Source: Thermoproteota archaeon (lineage in GTDB: Archaea > Thermoproteota > Korarchaeia > Korarchaeales > Korarchaeaceae). From it: a DNA stretch of 24,966 nt. The position numbers and the translations under genes are program-made. Position 1 is the stretch's first letter. Each line of letters starts with the position of its first letter. The notes beneath the pieces were generated by a model that was not told where the DNA came from, made no database searches, and saw only the letters and a list, made by a program, of their open reading frames with translations. The stretch spans positions 1 through 24,966 of the forward strand of contig JAOZGN010000015.1 of NCBI GenBank assembly GCA_027491555.1, given 5' to 3'. Positions 7,145-14,523 of the stretch are shown in pieces.

Positions 7145-7697
7145 TCTTCCTCCCAAGCCTCTGCAACTTGGACGGCTCCCGCGGAGGATTTAGGAACACT
7201 GAGAGCGGTATGTCTCCCATCGTGGCGGCGAGGGAGAAGGCCTCAACAGTCCTAACCGCCTCCTCCTGCTCCCAGCTCTCTACGGCCCCCGGGCGCACCC
7301 TTCTGACCTTCTCAATGGCCGCGCTGGCAGTCATGCCCCTCGTAAAGACTAGATAGGCGGCCGCGAACATCCCAGACCTGCCCCTGCCAGCGAGGCAGTG
7401 CACGCCCAGCGGCCTCCCCATCGAGACGACCCTCCTGGCCCATAGGAGGGCGTTGATCAGCTCCTCCGGCTCGGGAGATCCCCTAACCTCCGTCGGCAGG
7501 AAGTACGGCCAGACGTCGTTGTCTAGCATGGCCCTGGCGAACAGAAGCACGTTCCCCCAATACGTGAGGATCTCCCTTCCAGTCGCCAGGGAGACAACCG
7601 CCCTGACCCCCTCGAGCCTGAGCCTCCTGATGGCCTCCCTGTCCACGGGAAATCCGCAGATCGCCAGTTCGCCCGGGAGCACCCACAGGATCCACAA
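7092..7697 (-). CDS. Dual-specificity/tyrosine protein phosphatase
   Basis: Cysteine-dependent phosphatase of the DSP/PTP superfamily, 201 residues. The P-loop is HCLAGRGRSG, with nucleophile Cys101 and Arg107 in the Cx5R spacing, followed by the usual helix (AAAYLV). The general-acid loop normally contains an Asp before a Pro; here the matching stretch reads LPTEVRGSPEPEE, so a Glu may replace the Asp. The C terminus is very basic (KIKTLLRRRR). Start TTG 7697 lies 10 bp after the acetyltransferase stop, with GGTGAGG just before it, so the two genes form an operon. Substrates could be phosphoproteins, RNA 5' ends or phosphoinositide-like compounds; protein phosphatase is the default inference. 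Confidence 0.88.
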   Translation of the reverse strand: MWILWVLPGELAICGFPVDREAIRRLRLEGVRAVVSLATGREILTYWGNVLLFARAMLDNDVWPYFLPTEVRGSPEPEELINALLWARRVVSMGRPLGVHCLAGRGRSGMFAAAYLVFTRGMTASAAIEKVRRVRPGAVESWEQEEAVRTVEAFSLAATMGDIPLSVFLNPPREPSKLQRLGRKIKTLLRRRRTGSHPPRR

Positions 7698-7707
7698 CCA
7701 GCCTCAC

Positions 7708-8595
7708 CTACCACCACGGCCCACTGGAGAGCACCTCCTCCAGGCTGGCCCTCACGAACACGTGGAAGCACCTGCGCCTCATACGATCCTGGGCTAGGTC
7801 TACGTCCAAGAAGCCTACCTTCGTCAGCCGCTCAAATGCCTTTGCCGTCGCAGTCCTCCACTCCTGAAGGAGGTCCAGCCTCCCCAGCCTCCTGTACTCG
7901 GGGACGCTCCACGGGATCTCGACGAGGGCCAGCTCAGCCCCCAGGTTAACGCTGAGGACTCTGGGCCTCCTCAACGCACCCTCCTCCGGTTGAGAGTCTA
8001 CGCAGACGGTGGCTCCCCTATCTAGGAGTTCGCCCGGTGTGGGGGAGGGTCTTCTCCTGGCTATGACGGACCTCACCCTCTCTGAGTCAAGGAACCACTC
8101 GGCCACGACCCTGTCCGAGGGAACCCCCCTGTTCACCTCGTCCAGCATTTCCCCGTAGTAGCTCCTCACGTACGTTCTGATGACCACGCCCAGCTTTCCC
8201 AGGTTGAGTCGAGAGTTCCCCCTCTGGAGGGGGTCGAAAGTCCACTTCATCAGCTTCAATCCCTTGGACAGCGCCGCCTCCCTCTGGGCCAGCTTCAGCT
8301 TGAACCCAACGCCCCTCCCCTGCCACTCTGGGACGACCCCCATCATGTGGGAGTAGTGGTACGGCCCGTCCGGCCCCAGGCCGGTGAATCCGAAGACGAA
8401 CCCAACGAGCCTTCCAGAAGATGGTTCGAAGGCCCCGAGCACCACCCCTCCGTTCCTTGCTGCGGCTATCAGGACGTGCGCGGGGACCTGCTCGACCTCC
8501 GGCATGCCCCAGGCAAGCTCCTGGACTTTCATTGCCTCGACAAATTCCTCATAGCATGAGATTGGGCGTATGACGACATCCTCGCGTCCAGCCAT
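7708..8595 (-). CDS. GNAT-family acetyltransferase (COG3375-like)
   Basis: 295 residues. The N-terminal half is a GNAT fold: the acetyl-CoA pyrophosphate loop is VVPEWQGRGVGFKLK (Q/RxxGxG/A type), preceded by the strand YHYSHMMGV. The stretch MKWTFDPLQRGNSRLN followed by LGVVIRTYVRSYYGEM is typical of the conserved archaeal/bacterial group I know as COG3375, whose substrate is not established. The C-terminal part (DRVVAEWFLDSERV onward) is the family's extra domain. ATG 8595 is the start. A TATA-like segment inside the near-palindrome GGGTTCATTAAACCC (8643-8657) lies about 55 bp upstream. It is the first gene of a two-gene unit with the phosphatase. Confidence 0.85.
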   Translation of the reverse strand: MAGREDVVIRPISCYEEFVEAMKVQELAWGMPEVEQVPAHVLIAAARNGGVVLGAFEPSSGRLVGFVFGFTGLGPDGPYHYSHMMGVVPEWQGRGVGFKLKLAQREAALSKGLKLMKWTFDPLQRGNSRLNLGKLGVVIRTYVRSYYGEMLDEVNRGVPSDRVVAEWFLDSERVRSVIARRRPSPTPGELLDRGATVCVDSQPEEGALRRPRVLSVNLGAELALVEIPWSVPEYRRLGRLDLLQEWRTATAKAFERLTKVGFLDVDLAQDRMRRRCFHVFVRASLEEVLSSGPWW

Positions 8596-8692
8596 TGGCC
8601 CCCTGTCCCTCCCGCGGCACGGAGCCCCCGCAGCTAGAGTGCGGGTTCATTAAACCCCCATCAGCACCGCCCCTGCAACCTGGTCGGCCCAG

Positions 8693-9163
8693 TCACCCGC
8701 TCAGCCAGTCAACGCCTCCCCTCTTCGGCCTCAGGTGCACCTTGCATGTCTCCCCCGGCGTGAGCTTCGCCTGAGCACTGAGTTGCTTACCCAAAACCTG
8801 ACCTACCATGTAGGCAAGCATCCCTCCCCATGGGCAGGCGGTTCCCTCAAACTCGTATCCACCTATCCTCTTGGGGCAGATGAGGCATCCCTTTATGGTG
8901 GCCGTAACGGAGCCGTCCTCCCCGATATCGAACCTAAGCGACTCGGCGAGCTTGCTGGAGACCAACGCCTCGGTCAGGTCGTCCAAGGATCTGGACTGGC
9001 AGCCGTTCTCGGTCAGGTGCTTCGAGATCTCCCTTCCCACCGCGTAGCCTACCACGTTTATGACGGCTTGAGAGGTCTTCCCCAAGACCCTCTCCATCCC
9101 GACCATGAAGCCTATGATCACCGCGTTGAGCAGGTTTCCACCGCACTCTGCAGAGGGCGCCAA
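8693..9163 (-). CDS. Cysteine-rich V4R-like protein, possible small-ligand sensor
   Basis: About 156 residues. The centre has a CxxC (KGCLICPKR), then TACPWGGMLAYMV and PGETCKVHLRPK. The order Cys-x2-Cys, Cys-Pro-x-Gly-helix, Glu-x-Cys-strand resembles V4R/4-vinyl-reductase-like domains, which bind metals or hydrophobic ligands; this is a weak match by eye. The first part is helical (NVVGYAVGREI). Start: GTG 9172 belongs to the ribosome site (GAGAGGTG); TTG 9163, 6 bp after it, is more likely. It stands 98 bp from the acetyltransferase start, leftward. Function not assigned. Confidence 0.6.
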   Translation of the reverse strand: MAPSAECGGNLLNAVIIGFMVGMERVLGKTSQAVINVVGYAVGREISKHLTENGCQSRSLDDLTEALVSSKLAESLRFDIGEDGSVTATIKGCLICPKRIGGYEFEGTACPWGGMLAYMVGQVLGKQLSAQAKLTPGETCKVHLRPKRGGVDWLSG

Positions 9164-9240
9164 CTGAGACACCTCTCATCCGAGGCTGCGGGGATCTCTA
9201 GGTATAGGTTGGGGGCTTGAGGGACTGTTATTTATGTGAG

Positions 9241-10038
9241 TTACCCAAAACGGTGACCCGTCCTCGCCGCCAGGACGGCGGGAGCCGCGCCGGCCGCGAG
9301 TCCTACGATCGACGCGATGAGACTCCCCATCCAACCTATTTGGCTCACGTGATGAACGAACACGGTGCCTACAAGCAGGTCCCACGCGGAGTGCATCGCC
9401 ACTGGCCCCATGAGGTTGTCTGTGGCCTCTAGGTAGAGGCACATCAGGAGCCCAAAGCCGAACACACTATACAGGTGCCAGGCCACTCCCCACGGGGAGA
9501 GCTCGTGCACGAAGATGTCGATCGGAAGGTGAGAAATCGCGAAGAGCGACGCCGACGCAACTGCCGCAATTACGGGCCCCCTCCGACCGGTCAAATCTCT
9601 CTTCAGCTCCAGGTAGATGTAGCCCCTGTCCATGGCCTCCTCTGAGAGGCCGACGACGCCCAGGACGTAGGCGGCATATGCGACCCATGTCCAGTCGAGC
9701 CTGACCAGGCTCAGGCTGGGCCAGCCAGCCACAATGGAGGGCGCGAGGACCTCTCCAACGGCCCAAGAGGTCAGTGCCCCGACCACGCCGATTGCTGCCG
9801 CCCAGAAAGCGCCCTTCCGCGTGAGTCTCAGGTAGGAGAGTCCAGCCCTGTCAAACCTCTTGGCGAAGAGTACGGTCAGGCCGAAGATCCCCACCAGCTT
9901 GGCGGGGATGTCGATCAGGTAGAGCGTGAGCCCAAACCCCACGAGGGCGCCGGTGATGTACCGATACGGCGTCCACGTGGCCATATGAACTACGAAGAGT
10001 CCTATCGCGTGTTTCCAGTGTTTGGGGCGTCTGGACAT
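9241..10038 (-). CDS. CPBP-family intramembrane metalloprotease
   Basis: 265 residues with about eight membrane segments. The three CPBP/Abi (Rce1-like) motifs are present in order: EEAMDR (Glu133, Glu134, Arg138), FAISH (Phe166 to His170) and HSAWD (His216, Asp220). These glutamate and histidine residues form the membrane-buried active site in Rce1, the CAAX protease. Prokaryotic members mature peptides or cleave membrane proteins; the target here is unknown. ATG 10038 lies 26 bp from a TATA-like element shared with the divergent macro-domain gene. The downstream cysteine-rich gene starts 77 bp later with its own ribosome site and may be co-transcribed. Confidence 0.87.
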   Translation of the reverse strand: MSRRPKHWKHAIGLFVVHMATWTPYRYITGALVGFGLTLYLIDIPAKLVGIFGLTVLFAKRFDRAGLSYLRLTRKGAFWAAAIGVVGALTSWAVGEVLAPSIVAGWPSLSLVRLDWTWVAYAAYVLGVVGLSEEAMDRGYIYLELKRDLTGRRGPVIAAVASASLFAISHLPIDIFVHELSPWGVAWHLYSVFGFGLLMCLYLEATDNLMGPVAMHSAWDLLVGTVFVHHVSQIGWMGSLIASIVGLAAGAAPAVLAARTGHRFG

Positions 10039-10058
10039 GTGGCACAGATTACCCCTAT

Positions 10059-10068
10059 CAAAAAATAA
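10059..10068. promoter_or_regulatory. Shared bidirectional TATA-like element
   Basis: The 54-bp gap between the divergent protease and macro-domain genes has one AT-rich block (CAAAAAATAA). Read leftward it is TTATTTTTTG, about 26 bp before ATG 10038; read rightward it is about 29 bp before ATG 10093. Both distances fit leaderless archaeal transcripts, so one block may serve both directions. Confidence 0.5.
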
Positions 10069-10092
10069 GGGCAGGAGACGTGGCGCAACCTG

Positions 10093-10653
10093 ATGAGGCT
10101 CACCTATCGGGGCGTCGAGATTTCGGTCGTCGAGGGGGACATAACTACCCAGGATGTGGATGCGATCGTCAACCCCGCCAACCGGAGGCTCGTCATGGGC
10201 GGCGGGGTCGCTGGGGCCATAAGAAGGGCTGGAGGTGAAGATATAGAGAGGGAAGCAGTGTCGAAGGGCCCCATTGAGATAGGCGAGGCCGTTGCTACCT
10301 CGGCGGGGAGGCTACCGGCCAGATACGTGATACACGCCCCAACGGTGAGGAGCCCAGGCGGGCGGGCCTCGCTGAGCTCGGCGCGGGCGGCGACCCGGGC
10401 TGCCCTCCGCCTCGCTGACGAGCTGAACTTAGAGTCCCTCGCCTTCCCGGGCATGGGCACTGGCGTCGGCGGGTTGAGGATCTACGATGCCGTGAGAGCG
10501 ATGGCGGAGGAGGTGAAGAGGAGCATAGACGAAGGAACTGGGCTCAAGAGGATCGTGTTCGTCGCCTACGGCAAGGGCGCCTTCAGAGAATTCCAGGAGG
10601 CCGTCAAGAAGGTCTTCGAGTATCGAGCCAACCGGACCTCTCTCAGAGCCTGA
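10093..10653 (+). CDS. Macro-domain protein (ADP-ribose binding/hydrolysis)
   Basis: 186 residues, a single macro domain of the MacroD/Af1521 type. Visible features are the adenine-contacting Asp16 (VEGDIT), the NPAN motif (27-30), the glycine loop GGGVAGAI (36-43) after which the ribose-phosphate binds, and PGMGTGVGG (119-127) around the diphosphate. MacroD-type members remove ADP-ribose from proteins or deacetylate O-acetyl-ADP-ribose; members of the Af1521 group bind ADP-ribose tightly. Position of the Asn and Gly loop favours an active hydrolase, but this is inference. The 3' end overlaps the convergent winged-helix gene by 11 bp. Confidence 0.93.
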   Translation: MRLTYRGVEISVVEGDITTQDVDAIVNPANRRLVMGGGVAGAIRRAGGEDIEREAVSKGPIEIGEAVATSAGRLPARYVIHAPTVRSPGGRASLSSARAATRAALRLADELNLESLAFPGMGTGVGGLRIYDAVRAMAEEVKRSIDEGTGLKRIVFVAYGKGAFREFQEAVKKVFEYRANRTSLRA

Positions 10654-10924
10654 GACCGAGCGAGTCGAACAGTTTTCTCATTCTTCTAAGCTCCACGAGA
10701 AGCTTGAATCCTTCCTCAGTGAGCTCGTACGCCGTCCTGCCGCCCTCAACTTCTACCTCCCTTATGACACCCTTCTCTAGAAGGTGAGAGAGGTACTCCT
10801 TCAGCCTCACGTGGGGGAGGTTGACCTCCTGGGTCAACCTCGAGGGCCCCAAAACCCCATGTGTTGACAGAGCCTCAAGGAGATCTAGGATGATGGCGGC
10901 CTGCGAGCGGTAAGATCTCCGCAT
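10643..10924 (-). CDS. Small winged-helix regulator (HTH_45-like)
   Basis: 93 residues, a compact winged helix-turn-helix: helical start (AAIILDLLEAL), LTQEVNLPHVRLKEYLSHLL as helix-turn-helix, then the wing GGRTAYELTEEGFKLL and a final coiled helix. This pattern is typical of archaeal HTH_45 (PF14947-type) regulators, DNA-binding proteins of largely unknown targets. It starts 5 bp after the stop of the six-helix membrane protein, so it is the last gene of the leftward four-gene unit and probably regulates it or responds to its signal. No ligand domain is present. Confidence 0.8.
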   Translation of the reverse strand: MRRSYRSQAAIILDLLEALSTHGVLGPSRLTQEVNLPHVRLKEYLSHLLEKGVIREVEVEGGRTAYELTEEGFKLLVELRRMRKLFDSLGLRL

Positions 10925-10929
10925 TCAGC

Positions 10930-11541
10930 TCAGCCCCACCAGCTCCTGATGAGTATGGCCAGCAGCGGTAGGAAGCCTGCCGCCTTGAGGGCCTCGCCCG
11001 CTAAGAACAGCGCGGGTCTGCCGAGGATGCCGGAAAGGAGCAAGACTATGTGCGCTGCGAGGAGGATGGAGTACCCGAATAGCGTGAGGGTGGAGCTCCT
11101 GGGCTCGTCCCTAGACGTGTAGACTAGTAGAAGCCCGAGGGGAATCACGGCCAGAGCGTCGAACGCCATTCGGAGCCGCTCGGCGACGAATACAGGGACG
11201 GCTGCTAACTTGACCTCCACGCCCTTGTGCGAGAGCACCAGCAGGGAGTACCCGAGCGGAAATGCCAGGCCGTGTAACGTCCACACGAGCGCCTGAGTCC
11301 CAGTTGGAGCTCTGAGCCACGGGGACCCCAATCCGACCCGGTGGTGGAGCCCCGCAGAGAGCGTGATGTAGCTCCCAAGCGCGGCCCCGAGGGCCAGCAC
11401 GGCGAATCCAAGGGCCGCCCACGCGAGGTGACGTGCCCCATACCTCCAGGCCCTGAGCGACAGGAGTGCCAACGCTGAGAGCGTGATCAGAGAGATCAGT
11501 TCGAGCAGACCCACTATGAGGGAAAAATGAGGAGGGAGCAA
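10930..11541 (-). CDS. Six-helix membrane protein, unknown
   Basis: About 203 residues with six hydrophobic segments, for example SLIVGLLELISLITLSALAL, LVWTLHGLAFPLGYSLLVL and TLFGYSILLAAHIVLLLSGI. Histidines occur within or next to helices (SAGLHHRVG, TLHGL, LAAHIV), and could bind haem or metal. The frame can be extended to 11622 inside the upstream gene, but TTG 11541 has the ribosome site GGAGAGGTG 5 bp before it and is the better start; GTG 11514 is another option. It lies between the His-rich exported protein and the winged-helix regulator. Family not recognised. Confidence 0.7.
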   Translation of the reverse strand: MLPPHFSLIVGLLELISLITLSALALLSLRAWRYGARHLAWAALGFAVLALGAALGSYITLSAGLHHRVGLGSPWLRAPTGTQALVWTLHGLAFPLGYSLLVLSHKGVEVKLAAVPVFVAERLRMAFDALAVIPLGLLLVYTSRDEPRSSTLTLFGYSILLAAHIVLLLSGILGRPALFLAGEALKAAGFLPLLAILIRSWWG

Positions 11542-11560
11542 GGCAACACCTCTCCCTGCC

Positions 11561-12013
11561 TCATCCACCGAACCGGGAGGCCGTGAACCCGTCGTACCGC
11601 AATTCGGTGGCCATCCAGGCACCCCAAGTCTCGCTGTAGTGGCAGGTCACCTCCACGCTCGTTCCTGGCCTTAGCTCGTCCACCAGATCCTCCCAAGAGA
11701 TCCTCTGGCCATCGGTGTACCACACGCCCCTGATCAGGACGTCGACGCTTTCGCCCGACGGGGTCCGAACGGTCAACCGCCCCACCGGCTCTTCCATCTC
11801 GACTACGACTCCAATGACCGTTGAGGTCTCTTCGTAATATTCGTGCTCCTCCGCGTCGTGTCCATGATCCTCAGCGCCCGCTTCTGCCCACCACGGTCCA
11901 TGGGCCTCCTCGCCCCCACCGGTGACGCTCACCACCCTGGGCCCCCACAGCGGCACCGTGGCGATGACGACGGCCGCCGTCAGCACCAGGGCGAACTTGA
12001 CTGCGTCGCTCAT
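11561..12013 (-). CDS. Exported or membrane-anchored His-rich protein
   Basis: 150 residues. An N-terminal hydrophobic segment (FALVLTAAVVIATVPLWG) is a signal peptide or anchor. It is followed by a His/Glu/Asp-rich stretch (about 35-60: EEAHGPWW, EDHGHDAEEHEYYEE), a likely metal-binding linker. The rest (about 62-145) looks like a small all-beta, OB-like domain, with strands VIGVVVEM, RLTVRTPSGESVDVLI and TSVEVTCHYS. It starts 1 bp after the stop of the DUF4405-like gene, so the two are translationally linked. It probably acts outside the membrane with the two membrane proteins of this unit. Function unknown; metal handling or electron transfer would fit. Confidence 0.75.
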   Translation of the reverse strand: MSDAVKFALVLTAAVVIATVPLWGPRVVSVTGGGEEAHGPWWAEAGAEDHGHDAEEHEYYEETSTVIGVVVEMEEPVGRLTVRTPSGESVDVLIRGVWYTDGQRISWEDLVDELRPGTSVEVTCHYSETWGAWMATELRYDGFTASRFGG

Positions 12014-12014
12014 C

Positions 12015-12296
12015 TCAAGACCTCCCGAACAGCCTCTTCACGAAGACCTTCAGGGGCCTGAAGTTCAGGTAGACGTGCAGCGTCACCAGTCCCCCCATGA
12101 GGAAGCCTGAGTAGTCGTGGATGGTCTCCCAAGTACGCTTCTCCAATCCCAGCAGCTGGATATCCCCGCTGCCGGGGCCGTGGGAGGCAAAGTACAGGAC
12201 TACGCCCGACAGTAGAAGTATGGCGCCGAGGACCACCTGAGACAGGGACACGGCGGCGCGAACCTTCAGTATCCGAGAGTCGAAACTCACTCGCAT
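12015..12296 (-). CDS. Two-helix DUF4405/cytochrome b561-like membrane protein
   Basis: 93 residues from ATG 12296. A longer frame reaches 12449, but its N terminus is Pro-rich and unlike a protein, and a TATA-like box lies 30 bp before ATG 12296. The protein has a helix LSQVVLGAILLLSGVVLYFA, then TWETIHDYSGFLMGGLVTLHVYLN. The pair of histidines one helix apart (IHDYSG and LHVYLN) is the signature of DUF4405/cytochrome-b-like small proteins that may bind haem. It is first of four leftward genes. Haem binding is an inference from family resemblance. Confidence 0.8.
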   Translation of the reverse strand: MRVSFDSRILKVRAAVSLSQVVLGAILLLSGVVLYFASHGPGSGDIQLLGLEKRTWETIHDYSGFLMGGLVTLHVYLNFRPLKVFVKRLFGRS

Positions 12297-12321
12297 CACC
12301 GAGATGTAAGTGATCGGAGGG

Positions 12322-12330
12322 GGTATATCG
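12322..12330 (-). promoter_or_regulatory. TATA-like box of the DUF4405-led unit
   Basis: The minus strand reads CGATATACC here, about 30 bp before ATG 12296. This supports a leaderless start and the shorter protein. The 133-bp gap also holds the divergent box at 12391-12400. Confidence 0.5.
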
Positions 12331-12390
12331 GGAATTCGGACAATTTGTCTGGAGACCGCATTCCAGTTTGGCGACCGCGGCGGAGAGTTA

Positions 12391-12400
12391 TCATAATATA
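12391..12400 (+). promoter_or_regulatory. TATA-like box of the divergent MFS gene
   Basis: TCATAATATA is centred about 34 bp before ATG 12430. No ribosome site is visible before that ATG, consistent with a leaderless or near-leaderless transcript. Confidence 0.45.
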
Positions 12401-12429
12401 CGGGCGCGCATGGCCCTTGACCTCCAACC

Positions 12430-13755
12430 ATGCGAAAGGGGTCTCTCAAGTGGGTCCTACTGGCTGAGATGGCGCTCAGCGCGCTCTACACAGCGCTGAC
12501 TAGGAGCGTCTTTCTGATCTACTTGGCCGACCTGGGGCTGGACCTGTCGGGCGTGTCCTACGTGTCGATCTGGGGCGGCGCCCTCGCCCTGTTGGTGGGC
12601 GCCTACGCCTACAAGAGGCCCGGGGCCATCTCGAGGAGAGTGAAGCTGAAGCTCCTCGCGGCCCACCTCCTAGAGAGACTCTGCTGGATCCCAATCGCCC
12701 TTGGCAGGACAGTAGAGGTGGTGGCCGTCGCCTACTCCGCGTACTCGGCCTTCCAAGCCCTAACGACCCTGGGCATGAACTTTGTGATCTTCGGCTCGTT
12801 TGACGAGGAGGGCGTCCAAGACGTTGTGGCTGGCAGGATCTCCAGCGGGGCCGCGGCGAGTATAGTGGGGATGATGCTGGCGACCGGCCTCCTCAGCCTC
12901 CTAGAGGGACCCGCAAAGTTCGAGGTGATCTTCTTCCTCGGGTCCGGCCTCGGGCTCATCTCGACGGGCCTGTTGGTCACTCAGGACCTGTCTCATCTCG
13001 AGGGAATCACGGTCCCGGAGAGGGTGAGGGAGGAGGAGAGGATCTTCGCCGCCTCCGCGTACCAGCTGGCCCTGGCGTCCTCAGGCGCCCTATTCTCCAT
13101 GTCTTGGATCCCCTACCTCATACACGTGGCCAGCTACCCAGACTACCTCGTGGCCGCCATGACGCTGGTCGGCACGGCCACCAGCATCTTCGGTGCGCCG
13201 ATCTGGAGGCACGTGAACCCGAGGAGGTACAAGCTCGGCGTGCTCATCAACGCGATGACTCCGGTGCTCGTCCCAGTATCGACGCTGCCGGCCGTGCAGT
13301 TCGGGCTCTACGCCGCTGCTGCGTTCTCTTTCAACGCCGCGAGCCTCTTGGGGACCTACCTGTTTGCCAAGTACAACAGGTGGCTAGGCTCGGTGAGGTC
13401 CAGCGCCCTCACTCTCACAATTTCGGGAGCTGCGCAGCTCGGCGCCTCCGGACTGGGACTCCTCCTTGGCTCCAGCTTTGAGCTGGCCTTCGTCCTCGCC
13501 GCCGCGCTCAAGTTCACGGCGCTGGCGCTCTCCGCATTGATAGTCCCCGAGGTGGCCGTCGTTCCGCCCCATCTGGCCAAGGCGTACGCCAACGCGGCCT
13601 ACGGAGCGACGCTCATGGGCTACAGGGTGAGCGTCGCCATAACCAGGGAGACTCTGGTGGCCACGCTCAGGATGATCGCGCTAACGCTTGCGTTCCTCAC
13701 CCTATACATCATATACAGGATCGCCGCGCTGCTGCTCACGACGGGGGTGAGCTGA
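12430..13755 (+). CDS. Divergent MFS-like transporter
   Basis: 441 residues with about 12 membrane segments. The two halves are joined by a charged cytoplasmic loop (PERVREEERI, about residue 200), as in MFS proteins. The usual motif A between helices 2 and 3 is degenerate (AYAYKRPGAISRRVK) and the protein is clearly not a close relative of the two MFS genes at the left end. A final hydrophobic segment (LTLAFLTLYIIYRIAALLL) follows the MFS core and is an unusual extra C-terminal helix. The next gene starts about 20 bp downstream, so an operon with the MscS-type membrane protein is likely. Substrate unknown. Confidence 0.8.
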   Translation: MRKGSLKWVLLAEMALSALYTALTRSVFLIYLADLGLDLSGVSYVSIWGGALALLVGAYAYKRPGAISRRVKLKLLAAHLLERLCWIPIALGRTVEVVAVAYSAYSAFQALTTLGMNFVIFGSFDEEGVQDVVAGRISSGAAASIVGMMLATGLLSLLEGPAKFEVIFFLGSGLGLISTGLLVTQDLSHLEGITVPERVREEERIFAASAYQLALASSGALFSMSWIPYLIHVASYPDYLVAAMTLVGTATSIFGAPIWRHVNPRRYKLGVLINAMTPVLVPVSTLPAVQFGLYAAAAFSFNAASLLGTYLFAKYNRWLGSVRSSALTLTISGAAQLGASGLGLLLGSSFELAFVLAAALKFTALALSALIVPEVAVVPPHLAKAYANAAYGATLMGYRVSVAITRETLVATLRMIALTLAFLTLYIIYRIAALLLTTGVS

Positions 13756-13774
13756 TCTGCAGGCAGAGCACATC

Positions 13775-14419
13775 GTGATGGCGATAGAGGACGTACTAAG
13801 GCAGCTGGCACAGGAACTCGCTGAGCTAGCGCCTAGGCTATTCCTAGCGCTCATGGCGCTCATGGCCACGCTGGTCTTGGTTAAGGTGGTCAACACCTAC
13901 CTCAAGAGGCTCCTGAAGTTCTCCAAGATCGACGAGGCTGTGGAGAGGTTCATCGGCGGGAGGCCACCGATTCTCCTGTCCAGCCTCATCGTGGGCGCCG
14001 CTGACCTGGGCCTGGGATTCATAGGCGTCTACCTGGCCTTGAGCCTCCTGCTCCCCCCCGACATCATGGAGAGGGTCGACTCCGCCGCCCTCTATGCGGC
14101 CAGGGTCTTGAGCGTCCTGGCCATGATAGGGTTCGTCCTGCTTGCCTTCAACATGCTCATGAGCAGGATAAGGCTGGAGACCAAGCTCAAGAGCTACATG
14201 ACCTTCATCTCCTTCCTCCTCGCCACTGCGTTGCTCATCGACGTCGTGGCGCTTTCTGATCCGGTGAAGCAGGCCCTGGTATCTGGCCTGGCCATAGGTA
14301 TAGGGCTCTCCATAGCCGTGTTCGCCGCCTGGTTCTTCTTCGCCGATTATATCGAGCGATACGTCCGCGCGGTCGAGGAGAGGCTCGATCACCGAGAGCA
14401 AGACATAGCGCCTCAATAG
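13775..14419 (+). CDS. MscS/CmpX-type membrane protein without beta domain
   Basis: 214 residues. A short N-terminal amphipathic part is followed by about four membrane segments (FLALMALMATLVLVKVV, LIVGAADLGLGFIGVYLAL, AARVLSVLAMIGFVLLAF, MTFISFLLATALLIDVV) and a Gly-rich last helix (LVSGLAIGIGLSIAVFAAWFF). The layout, with KRLLKFSKIDEAVE after helix 1, resembles the transmembrane part of small mechanosensitive-channel-like proteins (conserved TM-helix/CmpX type), but the soluble MscS beta domain is absent. Starts are GTG 13775 or ATG 13778. It probably belongs to the same transcript as the MFS gene just upstream. Channel activity is not shown. Confidence 0.65.
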   Translation: MMAIEDVLRQLAQELAELAPRLFLALMALMATLVLVKVVNTYLKRLLKFSKIDEAVERFIGGRPPILLSSLIVGAADLGLGFIGVYLALSLLLPPDIMERVDSAALYAARVLSVLAMIGFVLLAFNMLMSRIRLETKLKSYMTFISFLLATALLIDVVALSDPVKQALVSGLAIGIGLSIAVFAAWFFFADYIERYVRAVEERLDHREQDIAPQ

Positions 14420-14523
14420 GACCAGCACCGCCCCGCCGGAGTAGAAATCAACCCTTACCTCCGGGCTTAAGGTTAAAAGGCAGTCACAGCCGCCTCTGGC
14501 GAACTGTCCGAGGGTGGCCTGAG

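Noticed and set aside
8643..8657. Near-palindrome GGGTTCATTAAACCC before the acetyltransferase gene
   Set aside because: Only 5-bp perfect arms and a single copy; it is explained well enough as the TATA-like region.
12297..12449. N-terminal extension of the DUF4405-like protein to 12449
   Set aside because: The extra 51 residues are Pro/Asn-rich and include the TATA-like box at 12322-12330 and the start of the divergent MFS gene.
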